A stretch of DNA of 64,000 nt, from contig MNCI01017890.1 in assembly GCA_015680685.1 (NCBI GenBank), positions 520,794 to 584,793 of the forward strand. The letters run 5' to 3'. Origin of the DNA: Gnetum montanum. Its lineage: Eukaryota; Streptophyta; Gnetopsida; Gnetales; Gnetaceae. The notes under the pieces are model-generated. The model was not told the DNA's origin and did no database searches. It saw only the letters and a program-made list of their open reading frames with translations. Numbering within the stretch: position 1 is the first letter of the stretch; every line of letters begins with the position of its first letter. Below, one piece after another: positions 23,096 through 35,279 of the stretch. A program made the position numbers and the translations under genes.

Positions 23096-24020
23096 GCTAG
23101 TGAAGTGGTTTCGTAGGTAATGAGTAGAATTTAATTATTTTTTTTATTTTTTAAAGACAAAAAAAACATTCGAAGAATATGAAGGTACATGTTTCTTCTT
23201 CTTTTGTTTTTTTATAATTCACTAAAGTTTGTTTTACTATCAACTCAATGGAGGTGGATCAACTCCTTTTCAATATCACTTCTACATCAACATAAAATCA
23301 TCAAGCATTAGATCAAACTTTGAAGGATATCTCTACTTTACTAATCCTATCCCTTAAATGAAGACCATCTTAATCATTTATCATGATTCTCATCATCTTA
23401 TAATTTCTTTAACTACTTTTTGAGAAGCCACTTCCCTTCCTCAAGATGAAGAGATTGTTATTATTCTTGATCTCAAAGTTAATACCCCTTCACTCATATC
23501 TATTGGTGATCAACCATCTATCTCTATTTCATCATCAACACCCAAAAATATTATTATATAAACATCCATTGTCATCAATAAACAACACACCCTACGTAGT
23601 GGCCAACTAATATGCATTCTCGTTTTGTGATGAATTTTCCATCATCAATGCTACTATCAGCAAGTCATTTTTAGTAGCTTATTCCTCAATTTTTGCAGCC
23701 TCATATGTAATTGATTTAACTCCATATTATCTTTCTCCTCCGTCTATCACCTAGCTTGCTACCTTAAGTATCACATCAATTTAACCATCAAAGCTATTTG
23801 TTGTTAATTTTCCACCTAATGTTTCATCCATAATAGGATATATCTCAACATCCATATCAATTCTTTAAAGGAGATCATGTGTAACCTCTTATATCACTAA
23901 TCATATCTTTATCATGAATAAGTCATTTATGTGTGTTCTGCTTTAATCATGAATAAGTCATTCAATTATGATAACTTCCAGACCTTCATTGTGATGTAAA
24001 CATGCTTTATATTTTATATT
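23096..24020. other. AT-rich region downstream of the NAC relic
   Basis: A plus-strand frame starting MEVDQLLFNITSTST near 23249 continues with interruptions, but no family was recognised. On the minus strand it would be the 3' side of the NAC relic; no further NAC sequence was seen. Confidence 0.35.
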
Positions 24021-24783
24021 GTTTTTGAAGCATACACTTAGCAAAGCTTGCCTCCCTTCCCATCTTCATGATTGCCAAGGTGGTACTGGTGCATCATCTA
24101 GTTCATCTTCTTTGGTTTGTGTTGCTTTCCAAAATTTGTATACATAACAAAATTTTTTTTGCATCCCTTCTGCTTGCTGTTTAGTAGCATAGGCCTTGTC
24201 TTGCTTGTTCTGTGCCAATGTGTTTCTCCACCTTGTAGATAGCACTCAGACTAGATTTTCCTATGCTTTTGTGTCCCAATCGTGCATATTTTGGATGGCT
24301 TATGAAAAAAATGATTACTGTGCTTGTCTTTTATCACATTGGCAATGTTAAAAAATATGGAGAATGATGGTGTTAGAATGAAAAAACTTTAGCAACTGTG
24401 CAAGCATTTACAAGTCAAGTGGTCATAGAAAATTATTCCATGAGGCATGCATGTGAAGGAGACAACAATAATGTAGAAATATCTACAATCAAATACCTTT
24501 AAAGGCATGCATATTTTGCTTAGCTTGTGTGAGTGGATTTCAATTGTAATGATTCGGATATGTTCTTTTCTCTTTTAAGGAAATAAATTGATGAGTTTAC
24601 ACACCTAGAAGCTTTTCAAGATGGGTGTAGCAAATCCCTTCTTCACCTTCCAATGTTGGAATGAACTCACCAATCAAAGGATGTGCTTTTCATTTGTTGA
24701 GACCTAGCTTGGCTTCTAGATGATCTAGAAGCTCCTAATCCATGGGATCAAATTTCACACCAGTAGGTAGCCCCAACTAGTCC
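24021..24783 (-). pseudogene. NAC-domain transcription factor pseudogene (SND2/NAC073-like group)
   Basis: Exon 1 (about 24783-24605) reads GLPTGVKFDPMD, stop, ELLDHLEAKLGLNK, stop, [18 protein letters not shown] and [11 protein letters not shown], the first NAC subdomains. It ends at AG|GTGTGTAA, a good splice donor at the place where this NAC group has an intron. After 264 bp, exon 2 (about 24340-24021) reads VIKDKHSNHFFHKPSKICTI, GTQKHRKI, KKNFVMYTNFGKQHKPKKMN, stop, then MMHQYHLGNHEDGK. In functional members that last stop is the Trp of WVMHQYHLG. Three or more nonsense changes, at least one of them Trp to stop, show it is dead; the acceptor is also lost. Because the intron is retained it came from a DNA duplication or a decayed gene, not a retrocopy. 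Working NAC proteins of this group bind DNA and several control secondary-wall formation. Confidence 0.85.
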
Positions 24784-26869
24784 TGCTTCCCCAATGAAAC
24801 CATCAATATATCCTCTAGCATAATCTAACAAATAAACATACTCATGGTACATATAGAATAATGAATACTCCAAGCTCGTAGAATTAAATAGATGTTATGT
24901 GTTCAAAGTTTTTAGTGACCTATTCCAATGCTCAAACTAGAATGAATGGTTGCTGCATTAATGTTAAATGTAGCAACTCCTCTAGGTGCCATAGCAAGTA
25001 AGGAATTATGTGCATCTTTTAAACATAACATAAATCTAAAAAGAAAAAAGAATAAGCTTTGGCTCTACATTGCATCCTCTATTTTTTGAGTGATACATGG
25101 ATGCTATACTAAAAATGCTCCCCAAGTATTAGATGTTTTATGATAATTGCAATTATACTATTATGTACAAATGTGCATTTTGGGTTGTGAGTTCTTGTTT
25201 TATTTTATTAATACTAAAAAAAATTTTAAAAATAGCAAGAATACATCACATCATTAGATATATGCACCAAGAAAACCAAACTCATAACCAACCAGAGTAT
25301 ATTATAGAGTAAGAGAAAATAAAAGTTATTATTAATAGCAATAGACGTATTAAGAGGGCAGATAGATTAAACCACCTTAGGATGCCAATATGGGTTTCCA
25401 AATTTGCAACCAACACTACAAAACCTACCCTATGAGGTTCTAAATAGATCAAGCATTCTTGCCCTATCGTAAAAGTTCCTTGGTGAGTTTCATAATAAGA
25501 AAACAATAGAAAACCATAAATATTATGGAAGAAAATGGTTTCAAGATAGAAATAAATTGTGCAAGAATAACTCATCGCTAGTCTCATGAGAAATGTTGGC
25601 AAAGAAGGCAATGAGTTCATGGAGATTGACTTAATTAGATTCATATGTCCTACATTGTGATCCTCTAGAAGAAAGCTAAATTTTAAGTGGGATTTTGATG
25701 CGCTGCGCTTGTGATCATATTTGTAAAAACCATTTCACATTTTTTGTTTCTTGAAACTTCTTCACCAAAATTTGCACTGCGAAGGAATTATTGCAAAATG
25801 ATAGCATTTAACAAATATTCACTGAATCATTTTGATCATGCATTGCATCCAAGAATGTTACCTTTCTACCCTTTTTTCATATTTTTTGTATTTTTGGTTT
25901 TGTGTTTTAAATTTCAATGGTGGCTCTAGATATTTCTTATTTCTATATTTTTTATGACATTTTTTAGCATTATTTAAAATTGTAAACCCAATTCATTGCA
26001 CCAATTCCTAAATGGCCAATTCCTCACTCGTGGTCCAGATAAGGAGAACACAGTAATAGGGACCTACTTGTTGGCTTTGTTTGATCATAGGTTCAATCCC
26101 ATTTTTGCAATATCATAAGTAGTGATCATGGCCAAGTTGTTGCCTAGGTTGTGGTTGATCATAGCGATGGAGAGCTACCCACCTGAGTACTAATGAACCA
26201 GTCACTTGATCTCCAACTTGATATGCTCATAGACATTTAGAGTGTAGTTGCAACAATTGGTCTCTTGGGCTATGTAAAAATTTAGGAAGCCATACTTGAC
26301 CTTCATGTCTAGGTAAGGATGCAAAGGATTGATTTCTATTAGGTGTAGGTACTCCATGAGATCCACGATCCATTCTAGTTTTGTGATGATTTTTTGCCAC
26401 ATGATGATGATGTCCCAACATCTAAGGCACCAGATCTCAGCCAAGTCCATAGTCACAGTGACAAAGCACACCTAGTTGGCATGTAGGCTCTAGAGCTTGT
26501 TGCATGGTGTGCGAGGGTTCTAGAAGAATCCTTGTAAGTTGATGTTGGATGTTGCGTATAGTAGTGTGTTATTCGATAATCACTATTGTCCAAACCTACC
26601 TCCTACAATAATCAAACATTATCATGATACTATATGGCATCGATCTTTCCATCATGTTTTTTTTTTACATTTGGTGGGATTTGATGTGGTGTGATGTGGC
26701 AGGGTGACAAACTTCACTCCCCTCCCATCCTCCATCATGCTAGACATGTTGGCCCCCCATCATATTCCACCGTATTCTACAATAGTGAGTTCTACTAGTA
26801 ATGTAGCATCTTGATGGCAATGGGCATCACCATCCCTATTGTAAAAAACTAGAGAAGATGTAGCAGGTA
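24784..26869. other. AT-rich intergenic sequence
   Basis: Upstream side of the NAC relic, then sequence with no recognised coding motif. The frames at 25282-25644, 25711-25929 and 26202-26471 have no family features. A box B-like GGTTCAATCCC near 26091 stands alone. Confidence 0.4.
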
Positions 26870-27045
26870 TGGGTAGTAAGTGTTGCATGGTAGGCATTGT
26901 GCAATAGGTGTTGGGGGTAGGCGTTGCACGATAGGTGTGGATGGTAGGCATTGGATGGTAGGTGTTGGGTGGTAGGCATTGTGTAGTAGGCATGGGTGGA
27001 AGGCATTGGGTGGTAGGCGTTGCATGGCAGGCATGGATGGCAAGT
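26870..27045 (+). repeat. minisatellite of GGTAGGCATTGGGT-like units
   Basis: About nine imperfect units of roughly 20 bp built on GGTAGGCATTG and GGTAGGTGTTGGG. It is strongly G over C on this strand. Minus-strand frames across it yield a Pro/Thr-rich peptide that simply follows the repeat. Confidence 0.82.
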
Positions 27046-27359
27046 ATTTTTTGTTACTGATCACAAGTTTATTGTTGTCTTTTACCAACAATAGAAAAAT
27101 TAGGATGGCCAAAGGATTAAGTAAGAAAAAAATTCAAGTTTTCTTTCATTTTTAATTTATTAAATTTTGAGATGGAAAACATACCATCATTGTAGCAAAA
27201 AGAGCCCATTATTTTATTTTTTTCTTTATATATGTGAACATTTCCATTTCATTTAAAAGCCAATGTTATTACATGGCAATGTTGATAAAATTCACCTCCT
27301 CCAACCCACCATCATGCTAGATGTGTTGGCCTCTCAACCAAAATTACTAGCCATTATAA

Positions 27360-27730
27360 AAAGAGATGTAAGGATATGTGAAACATAATAAGAGGGAACT
27401 TTAGATGATGTGATCTAGTGAAAGACTCTACCTATTTAGAAATCAATAAATGATATTGCAACAATGGTAGAAAAAAGATGAGACTCTGTGGATGAAACAT
27501 TTATTATAACACTAAAGATAGTAGAAGAGAAAACTGAACAGGTCCTCAACAAAAAAAAGAATAGGAAAAGGAGAAAGGATTATGTGTTAGAATTATAAAA
27601 ACAAAGAAAAAGTTGCTATAATTGAGGAAATCATGAACTCAAGCTTTGAATATGACATTTGATGTAAAGTATGCCAGTATGAACATCCTAAAGGATGTTG
27701 TCCTATCATGGCCCACTAATAAGAGTCCAA
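27360..27730 (+). mobile_element. Ty3/gypsy gag C-terminus with zinc knuckle, degenerate
   Basis: A Lys-rich frame leads to FEYDI, stop, CKVCQYEHPKGCCPIMAH at about 27645-27713. The C-x2-C-x3-H-x3/4-C spacing (27663-27701) is that of gypsy gag knuckles of the Athila/Tat type. The stop before the first Cys is TGA, probably a former Trp. It may belong with the plus-strand pol at 30870-33480, separated from it by repeat arrays. Confidence 0.5.
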
Positions 27731-28193
27731 AGAATACATACTAACTTTGAATTTTGTCAAAAAAAATAGTTGCATAGATAATTACCTTGCTCATAAAATA
27801 ATTTTAAAGAGCCCTATTATGATGACTAAAAATGTTAATGGCTGGAACACCAAGGTTGATGGATGCACAACCTAACCCCAAGTCTGTATGAGGGCCTACT
27901 AGGGGTAGAGATGGGGTGCCTTGAATAGTCTTCTTGATCAAATAGGGATTTATCAAATGTAACTAGGGCGCAACATGGTTAGCTACGATGTTGATGCAAA
28001 ATGGTTCTAAGTGTTCACACACTATCAATAGTGTCAATGGTGTCAATGGATGTGAGCATAGTCAAAGGGTTTGAGCAAAAAACGAAGGTGTCCATGTGTG
28101 GGGACTACTGCCCAAGCACAGCTATGCATGAAAATAGTAGAAAATGCAAGTAAAATGTAGAAAATATAAGTAAAATGTTGAGAATGCCAAGAA

Positions 28194-28217
28194 AGAGAGA
28201 GAGAGAGAGAGAGAGCG
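28194..28217. repeat. GA microsatellite
   Basis: Uninterrupted AG dinucleotides, about twelve repeats. Confidence 0.95.
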
Positions 28218-28719
28218 CAAAAAACCAGCCCAAATGGGGTTGAGCATAGTTAACACCGGAAGGGGTGAGAAGATATGCTGTATAATAGGCACAATGGATA
28301 GTGTAGTCATAGTCTTAGGGGTGTCTAGCTACAAAGATTGATGTTCTACCATGGTGTTTGTGCCTACTAGGTTGATTGCCATAGTGTACCATGGGCTATG
28401 GTGGTCTATGGTGTCCTATAGTGGGGCTACGGTGGTATGCAACTCTACATCTCTCCAGTTCGTTGGTGTACCTTTGCTTTTTTGTTTACCAAAAATGCCA
28501 CAATTCTCAAGTTTACCAACTTGCCCAACTTTGCCAACTCCTAAAACATTGAGGATGGGGGCATTTATAGGGCTATATTTAATGAAATATGCAAGATGGC
28601 TACCATGTGGTAGTGGGGATGGTTGGAACTATGCTGTCACCCAACTACGGTTTCCATTGAGGTTGGTGGTGTTGTGCTTTTCGAGACTCTATGAGAATGT
28701 AAGACTATGACTATGCTAC

Positions 28720-29420
28720 CAATGCATGTATATACATTAAGAGAACCATAGTATACCCAAAAAAATGCATCTTTGGAGACTACGCTCAAGGACTACACTC
28801 TCCACTATCTTGTGTGGGGTTGAGTGTAGTTAAAATTTTGGGAACAAAAGGGATATAAAAAAGATGTATTTTACTAACTATGCTTTCTAGAGGTCAGTTG
28901 TAGCTAAGATGAATGCCAGTGCTATTTTGTGGAGGCCTTTAGAGGCTATTCTGGCTAACCATGCTTGACTATGCTCTAGATTGGGGTGAGCGTAGTCCAA
29001 CACTTTGAAAAAATCTTATAAAAATGACCATGTTCTTACTATGCATTCCACAGGAGGCTGACTATGCTTTGAACTGGGGTTGAGCATAGTTCTAGCACTT
29101 GTCAAAACTTGTAGAAATTGGCTTTTAGTTGACTATGCTTAACTACACTCTAGGGTAGTGGACAGCATAGTCTTAGCACTTAGAAAATTTTGTCGTGGCT
29201 AGCTTGACACTTGGAAAAATTTGCAAAACTAGCCTTTCTATTGCCTATTCTTGAATACACTTTGGGGTAGTAGAGAGCATAGTCTAAGCACTTAGAAAAG
29301 TTTGCAAAAATTACACCTTCATGCAAACTACACCTGACTACAATCTAGGGTAGTATAGAGCATAGTCTTAGCACTTGGGAAAATTTTGCACCATCAGCTT
29401 TTGAGTTGACTACACTATCC
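28720..29420 (+). repeat. degenerate array of GACTATGC ... GCATAGTC units
   Basis: GCATAGT-like cores ending a unit occur near 28822, 28987, 29083, 29167, 29277 and 29357, most 80-110 bp apart and followed by CTTAGCACTTAGAAAA or a variant. Each unit begins with a GACTATGC or GACTACAC core, so the ends of a unit are inverted copies of each other. Similar isolated cores reach back to about 28100. Confidence 0.7.
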
Positions 29421-29433
29421 AATGACCCAACAT

Positions 29434-29590
29434 GGCCTTAAACTAGTAGTATATGTGGCCCTCCATGGCCTTAAAATATTAATTCCATGGCCCACCATGG
29501 CCTTAAACTAATGATGCATGGCTTGCGATGGCCCTAAACTAGCAACGCATGGCTCGAAATGGCCTTAAAATAGCACTATACATGTAGTCC
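29434..29590 (+). repeat. 32-bp tandem repeat with core ATGGCCTTAAACTA
   Basis: The core starts at 29434, 29467, 29499, 29530 and 29561 (spacing 33, 32, 31, 31). Reverse-oriented copies of the same unit occur at about 39010-39080, 39350-39375 and 46540-46640, always beside a gypsy pol. Confidence 0.8.
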
Positions 29591-29599
29591 AAATTTGGT

Positions 29600-30869
29600 G
29601 GTGTTTCACCTTTCAATAATTGTATTATTTAAGTAAGGCTTATTCTCAACCATAGAAGTAATACTAGTAGCAGTGGAAATAACCATAATCATGTGGAATT
29701 CCATTACTAAGGTAATAGTATCCATACTAATACCTAGATCCTTATGGATGCTATGTACAACATCCTATATCCCTTGGAGGTACTTCTATCCATGCTTCTT
29801 CTCCCTACTATCTAGCAAAATATGATAGTCCTATGAACCCATGCATGGATTCACATCCCTACACATCTTAACTAGTAGTAGGTCCATTTTATTAAGCTTC
29901 TAATCCTCTAATACTGTTGGTCATGCAAGGGGAACTATCAACATAGCCATAATAGAAAAGTGCTATGAAGGTAGTTACTACACAAGAGAACATCACTAAT
30001 ACAAGTGAACCAAGATTTAGTAAGTGTCCCTCATTTAGGAAAAGTATAGAAAATTTTTGAAGAAAAGAAACTACATCTACCCTTACTCCTTCCATACAAA
30101 GTCCTCAAGATAGTAGTCTGCTTCCAATTTCAATAGAAAAGAACCTAATAACTGTCATGGTTACACAAATAATAATACACTAGATAAAGGCAAGAGCACT
30201 TCTCAAGAAGAGAATAGATTTAGGAAGTCCTTTAATCTATCTACAAATAGTAGGACCAAGCCATGTAAAGCTCTACTAGATTTTAGGTTAGAAATGAATC
30301 TCACTTCTTAAGACATGTACAAGGAATGTACCTCCATTAAAGAAATGCAACATTGGACTAGAGTTGGCTAACCAATCTATTGTTATTAGGATAAGTAAAA
30401 AATGTGATAACTATCATAAGTGGTTGGTCTTACCCTATTGATTTTATAGTTATTCATATGGAAAAGAATAAAAGTGAATTTCTTAGAATCATAGAAATAG
30501 CATGACTTAGCATAGTGGATGCTCAAAATCAGGGGCTTACCTTAGAAATCGCCAAGGAGGATAAAGCCAAAATTATTTAGAGATGTAAAGTTCCATGTAT
30601 TACATACAACAATAATAGATGCAATTATGTGTAGAAAGTTTGGATGGAAAGACAAGATATCAATCCAACATGAAAAAGATATGTTGAGGATATGTGTATA
30701 TATTAGTGTTTGTATGCAATAGTCACAACATAAGAAGGTACCTCGTGGTTGATTAATGAAGAAGAATTAGGATTAAACATATGCATGAAGCTAGTTAATA
30801 AAATTACAGGTGCGTACATATATGAAATAGATAAAATAGAGAAGATATGAAGACAACCTTCTTACACAA
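29600..30869 (+). mobile_element. probable gag-protease interval of the plus-strand gypsy element
   Basis: It lies between the 32-bp repeats and the RT and is rich in short plus-strand frames, but no knuckle or protease motif could be identified with confidence. The call rests on position. Confidence 0.35.
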
Positions 30870-33480
30870 AACCTCAACGTGATGAGGATATTAAGTGGGG
30901 CAAGTTATTAATGCCAACACACTATGAACCAAAATTGCTAGAACTAAAAGCCTTACCAGATGCACTTGAATATGATTTTCTTAATAACAAAAGACTAGTA
31001 ATTATAAATGTCAATCTTGATAAAGAATAAAAGAGAAAATTATTAGAAGTGCTAAAAAAATAACCAACTGCATTCACATAGTCTTATGATGAAATCACTA
31101 GCATTGATCCATTTATTTGTCAACATCAAATCTACACTAATCCAACTATTAAACTATGCTGACAACCTTAATGATGGTTGAACTTAAAACTTAAAGAAGT
31201 TATCAAAAAAAAAATTAGAAAAGCTATTAAAATGAGGGTTCATCTATCCTATAGTAGACAATGAATGGGATAGTCTATTAGTCATTATTCCAAAGAAGGA
31301 TGATAAGTAAAAGGTCTATATAGATGTTTGATTGTTGAACATGGTGATATTCAAAGATCATTTTTCTTTACTATTTGTTGATCATGTTTTGGATACTATT
31401 GTGGGGCATCATTATTATAGTTTTTAGGATGAATATCATGGATACAACCAAATTCAAATTACACTAGAAGAGCAAGATAAGAAAATAGTTACCAACCTAT
31501 GGGGAATGTTTACATTTAAGAAAATGTCATTTAGCCTATGTAGTGCTCCAGCCAAGTTCTAGAGACTTGTTCTTAACATCTTCCAAAAACATATTAGTAA
31601 TGAACTTGAGGTATTTATGTATGATTTCTCGATGCATAGACTTAAATTTAATAAATCCCTGGACTAGTTAGAGAAAATTTTGAAATAATACATTCAAATA
31701 AATTTAAAGCGTAATTACTAGAAGAGCGACTTAATTGTTCGAGATGACATAGTTATAGGACACAACATATCCTACAAAGGAATAGAGGTATATCCAAACA
31801 AAATTAGAGTCATCCAAAACATTACCTAAAGATCATATATAGTCAAGGATGTTTGATCATTCCTTGGTCATTCAAAGTATTATAAGAGATTTATTAAATT
31901 TTTTTAAAAAAATTACAAAGCTGCTTGTTAAACTAACAAAGAAAGATGCATCATTCCAGTGGTTTGAATAATGTAAAAATATATTTGAGAGCCTAAATTA
32001 GAAATTGATTAAGATAATAATTCTCAGAGCTCTAGATTAATCTAAGCATTTCTTCATCATGATTGATGCTTTAAACTATGCATTAGGAGTAATATTGACC
32101 TAGCTAGATGATCAAAAGTGACCATATTACATACATTGCAGTAGCAGAAGTATTTCTAGGGTACAACTTAACCATACCACTATAGAAAAGGAGCTTATGG
32201 ATGTGGTATATGCACTTCAAAATTCAAAAATTATGTGCTGAAGTATTCTATCTATGTTCATACAAACCACAGTGTAATCAAATTATTAATGAATTAAATA
32301 GTGATTAGTCTAAGAGAGATAAGATGAGTTGTTATACTATAGGAATTTTACATAATAAGGATTGACAAGAAAGGAACTAAAAATGTTGTAATTTATCACT
32401 TGTTGAGACTCATATGGGATTCTCAAAAGAGTAAAGAACCCTTATTAGACTAGTTCCATGATGAAGATTTATTTACTAAGATAGCAATGGATATAAATTC
32501 AATAGTAAAGTCATGGGTTAATGATTATATCACATATCTAACTACACAAGAACTTTCTGTTGAATGGGATAAAAAGAAAAAAGAATAGTTCCTTCAAAAA
32601 GTAAAATGATACATGGAGATTAAAGGAAGTCTTTATAACATATGTGCAGATGGTCTAATATAATGGCGTATTCCAAAGGAGAATAAACAAAGAGTTCTGC
32701 AAGATGCACATGAAGGACCATGTGGTAGTTATTATTTAGGATGAAGAACAACACTAGAATTGATGATGGTAGGCTACTTCTGGCCTATCATATTTAGGAA
32801 CATATATTGGCTTACATAATCTTGTGAAAGATGTAAAAATAATGGAGGACTGACAATAGAAAATGAAGGGCTACAATAATGAATACAACCATTGAAACCA
32901 TTTAATATTTGAAGAATTAATTTTATGGGATCCATTATGCCAATGTTAAATAAAAATTTTCATATTATTGCAACTCTTAATTACTTTACCAAGTGGGTAG
33001 AAACAACTATAGTTAAAGATTACACTACCATAAAGTTGCAAAATTCTTTCAACAACATGTGGTGAATAAATTTGGAGTGTTATGAATGTTAATATTAGAT
33101 AACAAAACTCATTTTACTAGAGCTACATTTGAGAAGGTAATGCAACTACTTGGGGTGAATCATAAACTAACTACATCCTATCACCCCCATGCAAATGATG
33201 AAGCCAAAGTAGTCAATAGAGAGATTGTAGACATATTAACTAGAACTATTAGTAGATATAGAAATGATTGGAGCACTAACCTTATTGATGCTCTATGGGC
33301 ATATTGATCTACTTAGAAACTTCTTGTTGGGCATTCATTGTATGAACTAGTCTATGGAAAATTGCCTACTCTACTAATCCAAGGAGAGATAAATACCCTT
33401 GTAACCACCTATACACTTGACCTATTTTTGGACCTAGAAAAATTAGTTACTAAAATGGAAACTAGAAAATCCTAGGCCAT
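30870..33480 (+). mobile_element. Ty3/gypsy pol (RT, RNase H, integrase), Tat/Athila-like, degenerate
   Basis: Plus-strand frames give, in order: LELKALPDALEYDFLNNKR, GFIYPIVDNEWDSLLVIIPK, FKDHFSLLFVDHVLDTIVG, GYNQIQITLEEQDKK and MSFSLCSAPAKF of the RT. The catalytic motif reads FMYD (31614-31625) for FMDD. RNase H follows near 32050 (HFFIMIDALNYALGVIL, HTTIEKELMDVVYAL). The integrase zinc region is near 32820 (CERCKNNG); then INFMGSI (Asp to Asn), FTKWVETTI, LILDNKTHF and, open at 33086-33307, YHPHANDEAKVVNREI and DWSTNLIDALWAY. It ends abruptly at about 33480 against the LTR-like block of a minus-strand element. Stops occur throughout. Confidence 0.88.
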
Positions 33481-33527
33481 GGAATAATGTGTTTATGTTG
33501 GAACTGGAATAATGTGTTTATGTTGGA
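33481..33527 (+). repeat. tandem duplication, 25-bp unit
   Basis: GGAATAATGTGTTTATGTTGG occurs at 33481 and again at 33506 without change. It lies exactly where the plus-strand gypsy body stops. Confidence 0.9.
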
Positions 33528-35270
33528 TTTATATAGGCCATGGAATTGCTATTTTTTGGGACCTACACATCACTATCATGATTACTGATAGATTGATGTC
33601 TATTTGTAGGTGGCAACAATTACAATTCTTAACATCGGTGCCATTTGTTTACTATAAATAGTAAATGGACTACATCATACACATCAAAATCCATTTGTTT
33701 ACTATAAATAGTAAATGGACTTTTGTGACTACCTTGACACCATCCCAAGTGTGTTTCCCTTGGTGGACTATGTTGAAATTACTCAAAACTACTGGAACTA
33801 CTAGAACTGCCAAAACTATCAGAACTGCTATAACTACTAATGTCTATGCTAGCCATGGTGCAATTTCTAAAGACTTGGGGTAACCATGTTGGCCACTATT
33901 GGGAAAATGGAAAATGAAAAATTTCAACAATTCCAATGCTACATCTACACTAGGTTTTGTTGATGACTATGCTAGTTTGAGAATGAAAATGAAAATGAAA
34001 ACCCAAGACCATCTATGATGGGAGTAGATTGTTCTAGCGTAGTTGAGGCTATACCCTTACAAAAACCCATGAAAATGCTAAATTTGGAAATCCCTAAGGC
34101 ATTTTCAGCCTTCCCAAGCCCAAATATAGACATGAGGTACCTTTTTCCACTTGGGAAGTATTTCAATAGTAGCTTTGAGGCATTTTTCAATCTTGCACAA
34201 GCTAAAGTATGCAAGATTCTAGCTCATGGACTATATATCTTACATTTATAATAAAATTTTACCTCAAGTCAAAAAATGAAGGTTACAATTGGCAACATGA
34301 ATTTTCTTGGTGGTGTTTCATTGGTTCCTCTTTGTTAATGTCTGGAGGATTGACCCAAAAGACATCGACAAAGAATACAAAACACCATTGTAGGTTCATC
34401 ACCAATGTTCTCTCTTTGTGCTTAACTTAGTAGTGTCGAACCATGCTAGAGAGTACTTGTGATGATGGGATAAGATTATGGTGAGTGCTATCATTGGCTA
34501 TAGGGAGATCATCATGAGGATTAAAAATGAGTTTCATATGTTTACATCATGGTTACATTCACGAAAATGACACTTTGTTTAATTAACTTGGTCTTGGCAC
34601 TTTGTCTTTTGAAGTGTTGGTCACTCAACAATGCATTTGATGAACCAAAACCTTACTCTAAGGTTTTGTATGCCATTAGGATCATTTCCTTTACATTTTT
34701 GGAGCCATTGATTTGTCATTTTGAGGCTTCTTGGTCATTTGGCTTTTTGAAAATTTGCATTTCCATTTTTTTGGGGTGAAACATTCATTTTGTTTCATTA
34801 CCAAGGTTAACTTTGATTTTATTTTCCTATCTAATGAGATGCGTTACATTTGAAAAACTTGATGATGGAGCATAATAAAGGGTTGTCACATGGCCATAAT
34901 GGATGAATGTCAAACATTGATTAACATTGTTGCTTAGAATAAGAAGGGTTATAATCATGCTACGGGGTTGGGTTCAAGGAGTGGTAATGGGAATGATGTG
35001 AAATAAACACTCTTGATATGGTAGGACAAACTCACCAAATCTTGTGCATTGAGATCATGTGGTGACTTCTTGCCATAATGAGTTACACCTCTATGATGTC
35101 TTTAGGCTTCATCTTATAAGCACAACTCTAAGAGAAAAAGAAACAAGATGAAGAAAACATGTTGTTACAATACAATGCATAAGGCCAAACAATTAGCAAA
35201 TCAGGCTACCAAAGGTTACCAATGTTACAAAGTTTCATAGTTCATCCATTGTGCAAAAATAGGTTATGTA
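33490..35270 (-). mobile_element. probable 3' LTR and 3' UTR of the minus-strand gypsy element
   Basis: It adjoins the integrase end of the minus-strand pol at 35280. The part 33640-34420 is similar to 45785-46490, the block in the same position beside the second minus-strand pol: both have the ACTATAAATAGTA promoter-like segment, GGCATTTT...CCAAGCC(C/T)AAATATAGA, CCTCTTTGTT and GACAAAGAATACAAAAC in the same order and spacing. Exact ends and a target duplication could not be fixed. Confidence 0.55.
33641..33721. promoter_or_regulatory. duplicated LTR promoter-like segment with near-palindromic TATA box
   Basis: CCATTTGTTTACTATAAAT and the following AGTAAATGGAC occur at 33641-33671 and again at 33691-33721. 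The TTTACTATAAATAGTAAA core is almost its own reverse complement, so a TATA-like sequence is present on both strands. One copy of the core is at about 45787 in the related block. Confidence 0.55.
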
Positions 35271-35279
35271 GGCTTACTT

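Noticed and set aside
26030-26100. tRNA gene or SINE head with box B-like GGTTCAATCCC
   Set aside because: No convincing box A at the right distance, no cloverleaf stems and no target duplication.
26760-27112. Pro/Thr-rich minus-strand frames
   Set aside because: They are the translation of a minisatellite.
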